Assembly (NCBI GenBank): GCA_963810305.1
Contig: CAWEMY010000007.1
Coordinates: 124,001-188,000, forward strand
Reading direction: 5' to 3'
Source: JACDCA01 sp963810305
GTDB lineage: Bacteria; Acidobacteriota; Vicinamibacteria; Vicinamibacterales; 2-12-FULL-66-21
Length of the DNA stretch: 64,000 bases
Shown here: one piece after another, positions 54,819-62,733 of the stretch
How the letters are laid out: each line of letters begins with the position of its first letter
Position numbering within the stretch: position 1 is the stretch's first letter
Translations under genes and position numbers: made by a program
The notes under the pieces: generated by a model
What the model was told of the DNA's origin: nothing
Databases searched by the model: none
The model's input: the letters and a program-made list of their open reading frames with translations, nothing else

Positions 54819-55766
54819 CCACTGCAAATCGATGGTTCGACGCCACGTTGACGCATCGATATTCGCGCCTGAGACAACGATCGCCGTCCGTCGTCCGCGG
54901 AGGTCTACTCGCCCGGCCCGGACCGCCGCGACGGCAACCGCGGCCGCCCCCTCGACGACCAGCCGTTCCTCCAGGAACATCATGCGCACCGCTTCAACCG
55001 TGTCCGCCTCCTCGACCACGACGATCGACTCGGCATGCTTACGAACGAGGTCGAACGTGGGTGTGGCGGGATCCAGGTTGCCGGTCAGGCCGTCCGCAAT
55101 CGTCTGGCCCACCTCGATCGTGACGATGCGTCCCGCAGCGAGTGAGTGAGTGAAAGGCGTGGACGCGGCGTTCTCGGCGCCGACGACGCCGACGCCTGGT
55201 GCGGCGAGAGCGATGCCGCTGATCAGACCGCCGCCACCTACAGCGGCAACGATCAGCTCGACCGACGACAGGTCCTCGACGATCTCCAGCCCGACGGTTC
55301 CGGCGCCGGCGATCACGTCCGGGTGCGCGTAGGGCGAAATGTAGACCGCATCGCCGTTCGCGGCATGCTCACGCGCTCGACGCTCGGCCTCGTCGTAGTC
55401 CGCGCATGGGCGCAGCTCCGCGCCAGCTTTGCGGATGGCGTCGACCTTGGTACGCGGTGCGTCTTCGGAAATGTAGACCGTCAAGGACCTCGCTGCCGCT
55501 GCGGACGCGTGAGCCATCGCATAGCCGTGGTTCCCGGCCGACGCGGTGACTATTGGTCGCGAATCGCCGGACTCGACCAGTTTCAGGACGGCGTTGGTGG
55601 CGCCCCGGATCTTGTACGAGAAGGTCGGCTGCAGGGACTCGAGCTTGAGGAAAACTTCACCACCCGCGATCTCCGAGAGCCCCCTCGACTGGCGCAGTGG
55701 AGTGCGCAGTACGCGCCCCTTGATCCGCACAGCGGCCGCCGCGATGTCATTGATATCGGGGGTCAA
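54807..55766 (-). CDS. PLP-dependent threonine/serine dehydratase-like enzyme
   Basis: 319 residues, catalytic domain only. The PLP Lys lies in FSYKIRGATNAV, ASAGNHGYAMA binds the carboxylate, and VGGGGLISGIAL binds the phosphate. There is no ACT domain, so it is probably a non-allosteric catabolic dehydratase or serine racemase-like enzyme. It overlaps the upstream receiver gene by four bases. Confidence 0.87.
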   Translation of the reverse strand: MTPDINDIAAAAVRIKGRVLRTPLRQSRGLSEIAGGEVFLKLESLQPTFSYKIRGATNAVLKLVESGDSRPIVTASAGNHGYAMAHASAAAARSLTVYISEDAPRTKVDAIRKAGAELRPCADYDEAERRAREHAANGDAVYISPYAHPDVIAGAGTVGLEIVEDLSSVELIVAAVGGGGLISGIALAAPGVGVVGAENAASTPFTHSLAAGRIVTIEVGQTIADGLTGNLDPATPTFDLVRKHAESIVVVEEADTVEAVRMMFLEERLVVEGAAAVAVAAVRAGRVDLRGRRTAIVVSGANIDASTWRRTIDLQWSVI

Positions 55767-56116
55767 CGCGCCTGTGTCAGGATCTTAGCGAGGTTCGCTG
55801 CAAAGGCGCTGCGTGCCATCACCTCGTCCACTCCCGCCTCTCGCGCAGCGAGGATCAGCGGCGTGTCGACATGCGACACGAACCCCATCGTCGGAAGCGA
55901 TCGCAGATCCGGATCCTTCCGCAAGGCGCTCACGGTGTTGATCGGATCCGCTTTCGCGGAATTCAAGTCGAAGATGAGGAGCGCGGGCTTGAGCGCACGC
56001 GCCTGCGAGATGATTTCATCCGGGGTGCGCGCGAAGATGAGATCAACACCCGCCAGCTTCGCCGTGGTGCGGATTTTTGAGGAAAAGAGCAGGTCGTCCA
56101 CCGCCGCGAGAATCAT
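55763..56116 (-). CDS. Single-domain response regulator (CheY-like)
   Basis: 117 residues with receiver topology. An acidic pair (VDD) is near the N-terminus, the probable phosphoacceptor Asp is in ALLIFDLNSAKAD, and a conserved Ser is in GFVSHVD. No output domain. ATG 56116 lies 74 bases inside the upstream phosphatidyltransferase frame, and its stop overlaps the dehydratase start. Partner kinase unknown. Confidence 0.75.
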   Translation of the reverse strand: MILAAVDDLLFSSKIRTTAKLAGVDLIFARTPDEIISQARALKPALLIFDLNSAKADPINTVSALRKDPDLRSLPTMGFVSHVDTPLILAAREAGVDEVMARSAFAANLAKILTQAR

Positions 56117-56855
56117 CCGAAGATTTTACGTCACCGGTCCGTGGCTGCGTGGCCGTTGTCCCGCCCTCGAGGGTCGCTTCATCCGGCAACGGCTCGAGCC
56201 TGTAGAGGTGTGTTCCGTTCATGACCGCGGACGCGATGAACGTCGCCACGAGCCCGGCGATTGCGACGATGCCGCCCACGTCGAACAGCAGCATGCGTTC
56301 ACCGGCAATGTTCACGTAGGGAGAGCGCAGCAGTTGCAACGTCCCAATGGCCAGGAGAATGCGCAATTCGGTTGGGCCGAATTTCCAGAACGAGATCCGG
56401 AATGTGCCGACCGCGTGCGTCGCAAGCGCGATCTCCACCATCAGCAGGTAATAGGCGATCAGGAAGCCGGCCGCCACCATCGGAGACATGAAACCGCCGA
56501 GCGCGAATCCCGCCAGGAGCATCAGGATGCCGATTACGTCCAGCACGTGATCGACGTAGAAGCCATAACGCGGACGTTCGTGGCGGCGGACGCGTGCGAG
56601 CGTCCCGTCGAGACTGTCGCCGAACCAGTTCAGCGCGAGCATCCCGATCGCCGCGAACATCGCCCACGAGTGCCCCGGGCCGATCCAGTAGCAGATGCCC
56701 GCGCCGGCTGACGCCAGCCCGGCGAGAGCGGTCAGGTGATCGGAGTTCATCCATGCCGGCAGCCGCTGCGCCATCCAGACGAGGCAGCGTTTCTCGGCGG
56801 CGGCCAGGATGCTCGTATGAACACGTTTCGCTTCACGATAAGGAGTTGGAGTCAT
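56043..56855 (-). CDS. CDP-alcohol phosphatidyltransferase family membrane enzyme
   Basis: 270 residues. The family signature D-G-x2-A-R-x8-G-x3-D-x3-D is intact in DSLDGTLARV, then YGFYVDHVLD. Six membrane helices. It makes a phospholipid or inositol-lipid from a CDP-alcohol; the acceptor cannot be told. The last 25 residues overlap the start of the receiver gene in another frame, so the true end may be shorter if there is an indel near 56110-56150. Confidence 0.83.
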   Translation of the reverse strand: MTPTPYREAKRVHTSILAAAEKRCLVWMAQRLPAWMNSDHLTALAGLASAGAGICYWIGPGHSWAMFAAIGMLALNWFGDSLDGTLARVRRHERPRYGFYVDHVLDVIGILMLLAGFALGGFMSPMVAAGFLIAYYLLMVEIALATHAVGTFRISFWKFGPTELRILLAIGTLQLLRSPYVNIAGERMLLFDVGGIVAIAGLVATFIASAVMNGTHLYRLEPLPDEATLEGGTTATQPRTGDVKSSDDSRGGGRPALFLKNPHHGEAGGC

Positions 56856-56893
56856 GTCATTCCGGAATGCGAGAATGGACGGCAGACCGGCTC

Positions 56894-57547
56894 ATGATCA
56901 TCGAAACCCGCGCTACCGCCCCTTTTTACAAGAACGGATTCGTCCTCGGATGCGAGGCGACGTTAGAGGCCGTGGTCGTCGATCCTGGCGACGAGGTCGA
57001 GGATCTCCTCGAAGTCGTAACCCGGCGCAAGCTGCACGCTAGGCACATCCTTCTGACCCACGCCCACCTGGACCACGTCACCGGGGTCGCGGCGGCGAAG
57101 CGGGTGCTCGGGGTGCCTGTGTGGCTGCACCGCGACGATAACTTTCTGTATGAAGCCGTGGTGCAGCAGGGACTGATGTTCGGTCTGCGCGTCGAGCCGC
57201 AGCCAAAGATCGATCGCTTCTACGCCGCCGGCCAGAAGATCGAGTTCGGCAGATACGAGATCGACGTGCACCACACGCCGGGCCATTGTCCCGGCGGCGT
57301 ATGTCTGGCGGTCAACGGCGACCAGCACACTGAGGGACCCACGGACCGCCGGACCCTGTTCGTCGGCGATACGTTGTTCGCAGGATCAATAGGACGAACC
57401 GACCTGCCGGGCGGGGACATGGATACGCTGCTGCGGTCGATCCGCGACGTGCTCTTCAAGTTTCCCGACGACACCGAGGTGTTTTCCGGTCACGGCGACA
57501 TGACGACGATCGGCCGCGAAAAGCAGACGAATCCGTTTCTGCGGTAA
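56894..57547 (+). CDS. Metallo-beta-lactamase-fold hydrolase (glyoxalase II-like)
   Basis: 217 residues from ATG 56894. The metal motifs are ILLTHAHLDHVTG, HHTPGHCPGG and FVGDTLFAGSIGRTD, with the final His in VFSGHGDMT. It belongs to the YcbL/GloB-like thioester hydrolase group. Substrate not certain. Confidence 0.88.
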   Translation: MIIETRATAPFYKNGFVLGCEATLEAVVVDPGDEVEDLLEVVTRRKLHARHILLTHAHLDHVTGVAAAKRVLGVPVWLHRDDNFLYEAVVQQGLMFGLRVEPQPKIDRFYAAGQKIEFGRYEIDVHHTPGHCPGGVCLAVNGDQHTEGPTDRRTLFVGDTLFAGSIGRTDLPGGDMDTLLRSIRDVLFKFPDDTEVFSGHGDMTTIGREKQTNPFLR

Positions 57548-57555
57548 GGCGGTAG

Positions 57556-57610
57556 AGGCCGGCTTTAGCCGGCCTAAGTGATTGTGGTGGAGGCCGGCTT
57601 TAGCCGGCCT
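57556..57610. terminator. Two copies of the AGGCCGGC palindrome between convergent genes
   Basis: AGGCCGGCTTTAGCCGGCCT occurs at 57556-57575 and 57591-57610. The second copy supplies the stop codon of the FHA gene. These are the same 20 bases as at 44967-44986, again between convergent genes. Confidence 0.82.
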
Positions 57611-57914
57611 GTAGGCCCTGTGGCGTGAATTCCACGATCAGATCAACGCGGCCGATGCCGAGCCGATCGCCCGCCTTCACGGTCTTGCGTTTGTCGATCC
57701 TCTCGCCGTTGACGAACGTTCCGTTGGTGCTGTCGAGATCCACGACTTCGATCTCGGTGGCGCCGGCGGTCAGGCGACAGTGAATGCGCGACACGAGTGC
57801 CGCATCAACGGCGAAATCAGCGCGCGTTGCCCGGCCGACGGTCTTGATGTTGCCCGGGAGTATCCGGAACGTAAACGATGGCTCCGCTCCCTCTTCAGTG
57901 CGCAGGACCCACAT
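57600..57914 (-). CDS. FHA-domain protein
   Basis: 104 residues, almost entirely one FHA domain: KTVGRATRADFAVDAALVSR, then IHCRL with the Ser-Arg-Ile-His motif, and DLDSTNGTFVNGERI. It binds phosphothreonine peptides. It starts three bases after the transhydrogenase gene. The last residues (GLQAG) are encoded by the palindromic repeat. Confidence 0.86.
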   Translation of the reverse strand: MWVLRTEEGAEPSFTFRILPGNIKTVGRATRADFAVDAALVSRIHCRLTAGATEIEVVDLDSTNGTFVNGERIDKRKTVKAGDRLGIGRVDLIVEFTPQGLQAG

Positions 57915-57917
57915 TCT

Positions 57918-59066
57918 CTATTTGTGCGCTGCGAGCTGCTCGAGTACGCGCGGGTGCACGACTTCGCCGCCGCGGGTGAGGAGGGTCTCGCGCGTGATTT
58001 CATCCGCCGTGTCCACCGGCAGCGACGCCTGCTTCGCCCCTTCCTTCCCAAGCAGGTGCAGCAGGAAGGTGAGGATGTTCTTCGAGTACATCTGGCTTGC
58101 GTGATACGGAATGAGCGCCGCCGGGTTCGAGGGGCCGATGATGGTGACCCCCTTGTGTACGACAGTCTCGTCGGGCCGGGTGAGCTCGCAGTTCCCGCCT
58201 CGTTCGGCAGCGAGGTCGACGACCACAGACCCCGGAGCCATCGCCTCGACCATTTCTGCCGTTATGAGCTTGGGCGCCGGGCGTCCGGGTATCAGCGCCG
58301 TGGTGACGACCACATCGGAGCCGGCGACGACTTTCAGCATCATCTCGCGCTGCCGGCGATAGAACGCCTCATCCTGCGCCTTGGCGTATCCCCCTTTGTC
58401 TTCCGCGTCCTTGGATTCGATCGGCAGTTCGACGAAGCGCGCGCCGAGGCTCTGGACCTGCTCCTTGACCGCCGGGCGCACGTCGTACGCTTCAACTTTT
58501 GCGCCGAGCCGTCGTGCCACTGAAATCGCCTGCAGACCGGCGACGCCGGCGCCGACGATGAAGACGCGGGCAGGGGAAACGGTGCCCGCGGCAGTCATCA
58601 GCATCGGGAACATCCGCGGCAGCGTCACCGCTGCCAGCAGCACCCCCTTGTAGCCGGCGATAGTGGCCATCGACGACAGCGCGTCCATGCTCTGCGCGCG
58701 CGTGATCCGCGGCATCAGCTCCATCGAAAATAGCGTAGCGCCCGACCCGGCGAGCGCCCCGATTGCAGCCGGCGATCCGAGCGGGTCGGCGAACCCGATG
58801 ACCGCCTGATCCTTCCGCAGAAGGCGCGGTTCCCCCGGTGCGGAGCGGATCTGCAGGATGATGTCGGCCGTTCCAAAAACGTCCGCCCGACCAGCCGTCG
58901 CCGCTCCCTGCGTTCGATATTCATCGTCGGTGAACCCGGCCAACGCACCGGCGCCCTGTTCGACGACCACTTCCAGGCCTGCCTTCTTGAGCGCAGGGAC
59001 GGATGCGGGGATCAGCGCAACCCGGGTTTCGCCAGCCGCGGTTTCACGTGGAATGCCGACCTTCAT
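57918..59066 (-). CDS. pntA: NAD(P) transhydrogenase alpha subunit, soluble domain I
   Basis: 382 residues with the PNT/alanine-dehydrogenase fold: MKVGIPRETAAGETRVALIP at the N-terminus, MELMPRITRAQSMDALSSM, the NAD motif VFIVGAGVAGLQAIS and DVRPAVKEQVQSLGARF. It matches the soluble NAD-binding part of proton-translocating transhydrogenase. The membrane part and pntB are not adjacent; an FHA gene follows instead. Alanine dehydrogenase is less likely because the RITRAQ substrate region is transhydrogenase-like. Confidence 0.85.
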   Translation of the reverse strand: MKVGIPRETAAGETRVALIPASVPALKKAGLEVVVEQGAGALAGFTDDEYRTQGAATAGRADVFGTADIILQIRSAPGEPRLLRKDQAVIGFADPLGSPAAIGALAGSGATLFSMELMPRITRAQSMDALSSMATIAGYKGVLLAAVTLPRMFPMLMTAAGTVSPARVFIVGAGVAGLQAISVARRLGAKVEAYDVRPAVKEQVQSLGARFVELPIESKDAEDKGGYAKAQDEAFYRRQREMMLKVVAGSDVVVTTALIPGRPAPKLITAEMVEAMAPGSVVVDLAAERGGNCELTRPDETVVHKGVTIIGPSNPAALIPYHASQMYSKNILTFLLHLLGKEGAKQASLPVDTADEITRETLLTRGGEVVHPRVLEQLAAHK

Positions 59067-59224
59067 GCCGACAGAGTGTAGCGTAGGCGGGCCTTCAGCC
59101 GCTGGCCTGCGCGCATCGACCGTGCGCTTTGGCGCGATCCCTTATCTGACTTGTGACGACCGGGGGGACGAGCCCGGCAACTTGCTGGCGGGTTTCCTCG
59201 TCAGTTCCTTCCGGAGGTTGGCTC

Positions 59225-59662
59225 ATGACGAGGGCGATTGCAGTGGCGGCGGTTGTGTGCGGGCTGGCGATGATCTCACTTTCGGCGCAGACCAAGAAGG
59301 CGGCGCCAAAGGGGACCACCTACGACGTCACCATCAATGCCGACGGCGCGGCGCATACGGGGACGATGCAGCTGGCGGTGGCCGCCGGAAAAGTCAGCGG
59401 CGAGATGCACATCAAGAATCCGTCCGAGATTACGGGGAAGGCTGCCGGGGTAACCAAGGCAGGGCAGATGCTCCTCGACTTCCCTTACCGGATGGTCCAG
59501 CGCGCATGCGACGGGCGGATCGTGATGGAGATCAAGATGCCGCCAAAGCCCGCGGCGGCGCCAGCAACCGGAACGGTTTCAATTACCGGCTGCGGCCGCA
59601 CCGAGGCAAACAAGTTGTCGGGAACGATCGAGCTGAAGGCGCAGAAGCAGAGTCAGCCCTAA
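59225..59662 (+). CDS. Exported hypothetical protein
   Basis: 145 residues from ATG 59225 with GGAGG at 59213-59217. Signal peptide residues 1-22 (ending Leu-Ser-Ala-Gln). The mature part is a small beta-rich domain (TYDVTINADGAAHTGTMQLA, GEMHIKNPSEITGKAAG) with two Cys (near 102 and 125) that could form a disulfide. No family recognised. Its stop overlaps the convergent hydrolase stop. Confidence 0.65.
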   Translation: MTRAIAVAAVVCGLAMISLSAQTKKAAPKGTTYDVTINADGAAHTGTMQLAVAAGKVSGEMHIKNPSEITGKAAGVTKAGQMLLDFPYRMVQRACDGRIVMEIKMPPKPAAAPATGTVSITGCGRTEANKLSGTIELKAQKQSQP

Positions 59663-60681
59663 CGCGCTGAACGACGAATCAGGGCGGCGCAGGAACTCCG
59701 CGATCTTGCGGCGACGGCCGGGACGATCGTCTTTTCCTTCAGCGTCCCGTACTCCGTGACCTCGCCGGTTTCGGCGCGGACCAGCAGGTGATTCACGGCG
59801 GGAAGCCGCAGCACCTCCACTGGCGGCTTCTTCTTGCGTTGACCAGCCAGCGCCGCCAGCTTGTCGGCGTGGTGGGGCGGAACCTGCGTGTCGAGCGCCC
59901 CCTGGATGATCAGCACCGGCTGCTTGACGCGCGGCATCCACTTCGCCGGGTCGAACTCCAGCAGGCTCTTGAACCAGGGCGAATCCGCTCGCTTGCGCAT
60001 CTCCTCCGGTATTCCATCCCAGCCCACGCCGGTCATCACCGCAAGCTGAATCTTTTGCTGGAGGTCGATCTTCGCCTTGCGCTCTTCCTCGCCTACGTTC
60101 ATGACCTCGAGGACATGACGCTGCTGTTCGAGAATCAAATCGGCCCCTTGCGTGCCGGGCGCGGCGATCAGGACCATGGCCGCAAGATCCTCCTGGCGGG
60201 CGCCCGCGATCATCGCGACGGCGCCGCCTTCGCTATGCCCGGCGATGTTGATCCGCTTCTTGTCGACGTCCTTGCGCTTCTTCAACCAGGTGTAGATCGA
60301 GAGCGCGTCACCCGCATAGTCCTCGATCGTGGCGCGCTCATCGCGTCCGCCGCTCTTGCCAACCGCTCGTTTGTCGTAGCGGACGACGAGATAACCCTGC
60401 TCGGCGAGCGCGCCGGCAAGCTGGGCGAAGATCGGTATGCCGGCCACCGTTTCATCCCGATCGACCGGCCCCGAGCCGGGGACCAGGATCACGGCGGGAT
60501 GCCGGACGCCCTTGGTCGCCGCACCAGCCGGTGTGGTGATCGTCGCGGCGAGATTGAAGCCCAGGCCCGGGATCATCACGTCGGTGTCGGTCGGGTTCCG
60601 CAGCTTCTGCTGCGCGCCGGCTGTCGCAGCAGCGGTCAGGAGCGCGAGCAGTGCGGCGGTACAATTGCGGACAAAGGGCAT
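59659..60681 (-). CDS. Exported alpha/beta hydrolase
   Basis: 340 residues from ATG 60681. Signal peptide (residues 1-23), nucleophile elbow INIAGHSEGGAVAM (Ser), Asp in IIQGALDTQVPPHHA, and a catalytic His in RLPAVNHLLV. The C-terminal 20 residues are odd: the neighbouring frame encodes KIAEFLRR, a more usual ending, so a further indel near 59710-59720 is possible. It is an esterase or peptidase-like enzyme of the BAAT/dienelactone type; substrate unknown. Confidence 0.82.
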   Translation of the reverse strand: MPFVRNCTAALLALLTAAATAGAQQKLRNPTDTDVMIPGLGFNLAATITTPAGAATKGVRHPAVILVPGSGPVDRDETVAGIPIFAQLAGALAEQGYLVVRYDKRAVGKSGGRDERATIEDYAGDALSIYTWLKKRKDVDKKRINIAGHSEGGAVAMIAGARQEDLAAMVLIAAPGTQGADLILEQQRHVLEVMNVGEEERKAKIDLQQKIQLAVMTGVGWDGIPEEMRKRADSPWFKSLLEFDPAKWMPRVKQPVLIIQGALDTQVPPHHADKLAALAGQRKKKPPVEVLRLPAVNHLLVRAETGEVTEYGTLKEKTIVPAVAARSRSSCAALIRRSAR

Positions 60682-60693
60682 GATTGGAGAATA

Positions 60694-60729
60694 ACTCTGA
60701 ACGCTGAAGTCTGAATGTTGAAGCCTTGA
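60694..60729. repeat. NNCTGAA heptamer array
   Basis: CTCTGAA, CGCTGAA, GTCTGAA, TGTTGAA and GCCTTGAA fill the divergent gap and include the TTG start of the next gene. Confidence 0.7.
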
Positions 60730-61657
60730 ACCCCCAAGAATACGAAGCGCTCCACTCCAGTGCCGGCTGGCTGGAGCGGGAGGATGTCGGACGGCTGTGG
60801 ATCCGCGGAGAGGATCGCCGCTCGTACCTTCACAATCTTCTGACGAACGACATCGAAGGATTGTCGGCGGGCAGCGTTCGCTACGCCGCGCTCCTGACAC
60901 CGCAAGGGCGGATGATCACCGACATGCACGTGGTCGAGCGCGGCGACGCCCTGCTCATGACCGTCCCGCGCGCGCTCACGACGTCGATCCGGGATCGTCT
61001 CGAGCAGTTCGTGTTCAGTGAAGACGTCCAGGTCGAAGACGCTCACTGAATGCCACGGTTCACATCGGGATCTACGGGCCGGCCGCCGATGATGTGAGAA
61101 ACGCTCTCCCCGCCGAAACCACATTGGTGGTGACGTCTTCCGATGAATTCGGTTTACCTGGTTGGGAAGTGGTTGTCGACCGCGAGCAGAAACCGGGGCT
61201 GATGGAGGCGCTCACACGCGCCGGCGCTCTTCCCGTCAGCATGGAGATCGTCGAGGTGTGTCGAGTCGAAGCCGGAGTGCCCCGCTTTCTCGTCGACATG
61301 ACCGAAGAGACCATTCCACTCGAGGCCGGCATCGAAGATCGCGCAATCAGCCTGACGAAGGGCTGTTATCCCGGCCAGGAAATCATCATTCGGGTGCTCC
61401 ATCGCGGCGGTGGACGAGTCGCTCGCCGGCTCGTCAGGATCGGGCTCGCCGCCGGGTCGCGCGTGCCCGTGCGCGGCACTTCACTGCATGTGCAGGCACG
61501 CCTGATCGGCACGGTGACGAGTGCCGTCGACTCTCCGGCATTCGGACGTCCGGTCGCGCTGGGCTACGTGCATCGTGACTTCGCAGAGCCGGGCATGACG
61601 ATCGAGGTGGTCTACGATGACGGCACTCGCGTCGCAGGCGAGGTGCTGGCGCGCTGA
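60726..61657 (+). CDS. ygfZ: YgfZ/GcvT-type folate-binding protein (one frameshift)
   Basis: About 310 residues if one missing base near 61038-61046 is restored. N-terminal folate-binding domain with RRSYLHNLLTNDIEGLSAG and LTPQGRMITDMHV; C-terminal YgfZ signature LTKGCYPGQEIIIRVLHRG. Start is TTG 60726. YgfZ assists iron-sulfur cluster and tRNA-modification enzymes in a folate-dependent way. The protein continues cleanly (NATVHIGIYGP) after the break. Stop overlaps the antiporter start. Confidence 0.82.
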
Positions 61658-62733
61658 TGCCCGGCGCGGTTCTGCTCCTGCAGCTCGCGGTCATCATCGT
61701 TGCGGCGCGCTCATTCGGATGGTTGTTCCAGCGGATTCGCCAGCCGGTCGTCATTGGCGAAATGGTCGCGGGCATCGTCCTCGGCCCATCTGTGCTCGGC
61801 CATCTCTTTCCCGCTCAGCATGCGGCGCTCTTCCCAGCGGAGTCGCGCATGGTGCTGACGTTCATCGCCCAGGCTGGTGTCGCGCTTTTCATGTTCGTCG
61901 TCGGCACGCGCGTCGAGCTTGACGTCTTTCGCAGGCACTCTCGCGCGATCGCCACGATATCGGCGTCGGGGATCATCGTCCCGTTCGTGCTCGGCGGCAT
62001 CCTCGCAGTCTTTCTTTTCGATAGTTTCGGGACTGCCGCGATCCCACGAGTTCCGTTCATCCTGTTCATCGCGACCGCGATGAGCGTGACCGCCTTCCCC
62101 GTCCTGGCGCGAATCATCGTCGAACGGCGCCTCGACGGCACGATCCCGGGGAATACAGCGCTGATCTGTGCCGCGATCAATGACGCGGTGGCGTGGGTGC
62201 TGGCGGGTTCAGTCGCGGGGCTCGTCGCCGGCGGTGAGTCCCGCGTACCGCTGGCGGTTCACGGCGTCTTTCTGGCCTTTGTGGCGGGAGCGACGACCGC
62301 TGTGCTCGCGCCGAGACTGGCGCCGCTCGCGGCGGTTGTCGAAGCGCCAGCATCCCGGTTCCTGCTGCCGGTGTTCTTCGCGCTGACCGGGCTGCGGACG
62401 GATCTGCGATTGCTCGCCGCCGGAGTCGGATCGTGGATGTGGTGCGCCGCGATCATCCTGGTGGCCACCGCCGGCAAATTTGGCGGGACGACGATTGCGG
62501 CGCTCGCGGCGCGGATGCCTCGTCCAGAGGCACTGACGCTTGGCGCCCTGATGAACACCCGCGGCCTGATGGAGCTCGTCGTCCTCAACATCGGATACGA
62601 GCTCGGGCTACTGCCTCCGGAAGTGTTTGCAATGATGGTCGTGATGGCGCTGGTGACGACCTGCGCCGCGGGTCCGCTGGTGGATCGCTGGTCCGGTAGC
62701 TACCGCAGAGCGTCCGCCGTCGCGGCACCGTAG
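61657..62733 (+). CDS. Monovalent cation:proton antiporter, CPA2/KefB-like
   Basis: 358 residues with 11-12 membrane helices. GEMVAGIVLGPSVLG in helix 2, AGVALFMFVVGTRVEL, and AINDAVAWVLA with the ion-binding Asp. No C-terminal TrkA-N domain, so it is shorter than KefB. ATG 61657 overlaps ygfZ. It exchanges sodium or potassium for protons. Its 3' end overlaps the convergent aldolase gene by about 34 bases. Confidence 0.87.
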   Translation: MPGAVLLLQLAVIIVAARSFGWLFQRIRQPVVIGEMVAGIVLGPSVLGHLFPAQHAALFPAESRMVLTFIAQAGVALFMFVVGTRVELDVFRRHSRAIATISASGIIVPFVLGGILAVFLFDSFGTAAIPRVPFILFIATAMSVTAFPVLARIIVERRLDGTIPGNTALICAAINDAVAWVLAGSVAGLVAGGESRVPLAVHGVFLAFVAGATTAVLAPRLAPLAAVVEAPASRFLLPVFFALTGLRTDLRLLAAGVGSWMWCAAIILVATAGKFGGTTIAALAARMPRPEALTLGALMNTRGLMELVVLNIGYELGLLPPEVFAMMVVMALVTTCAAGPLVDRWSGSYRRASAVAAP

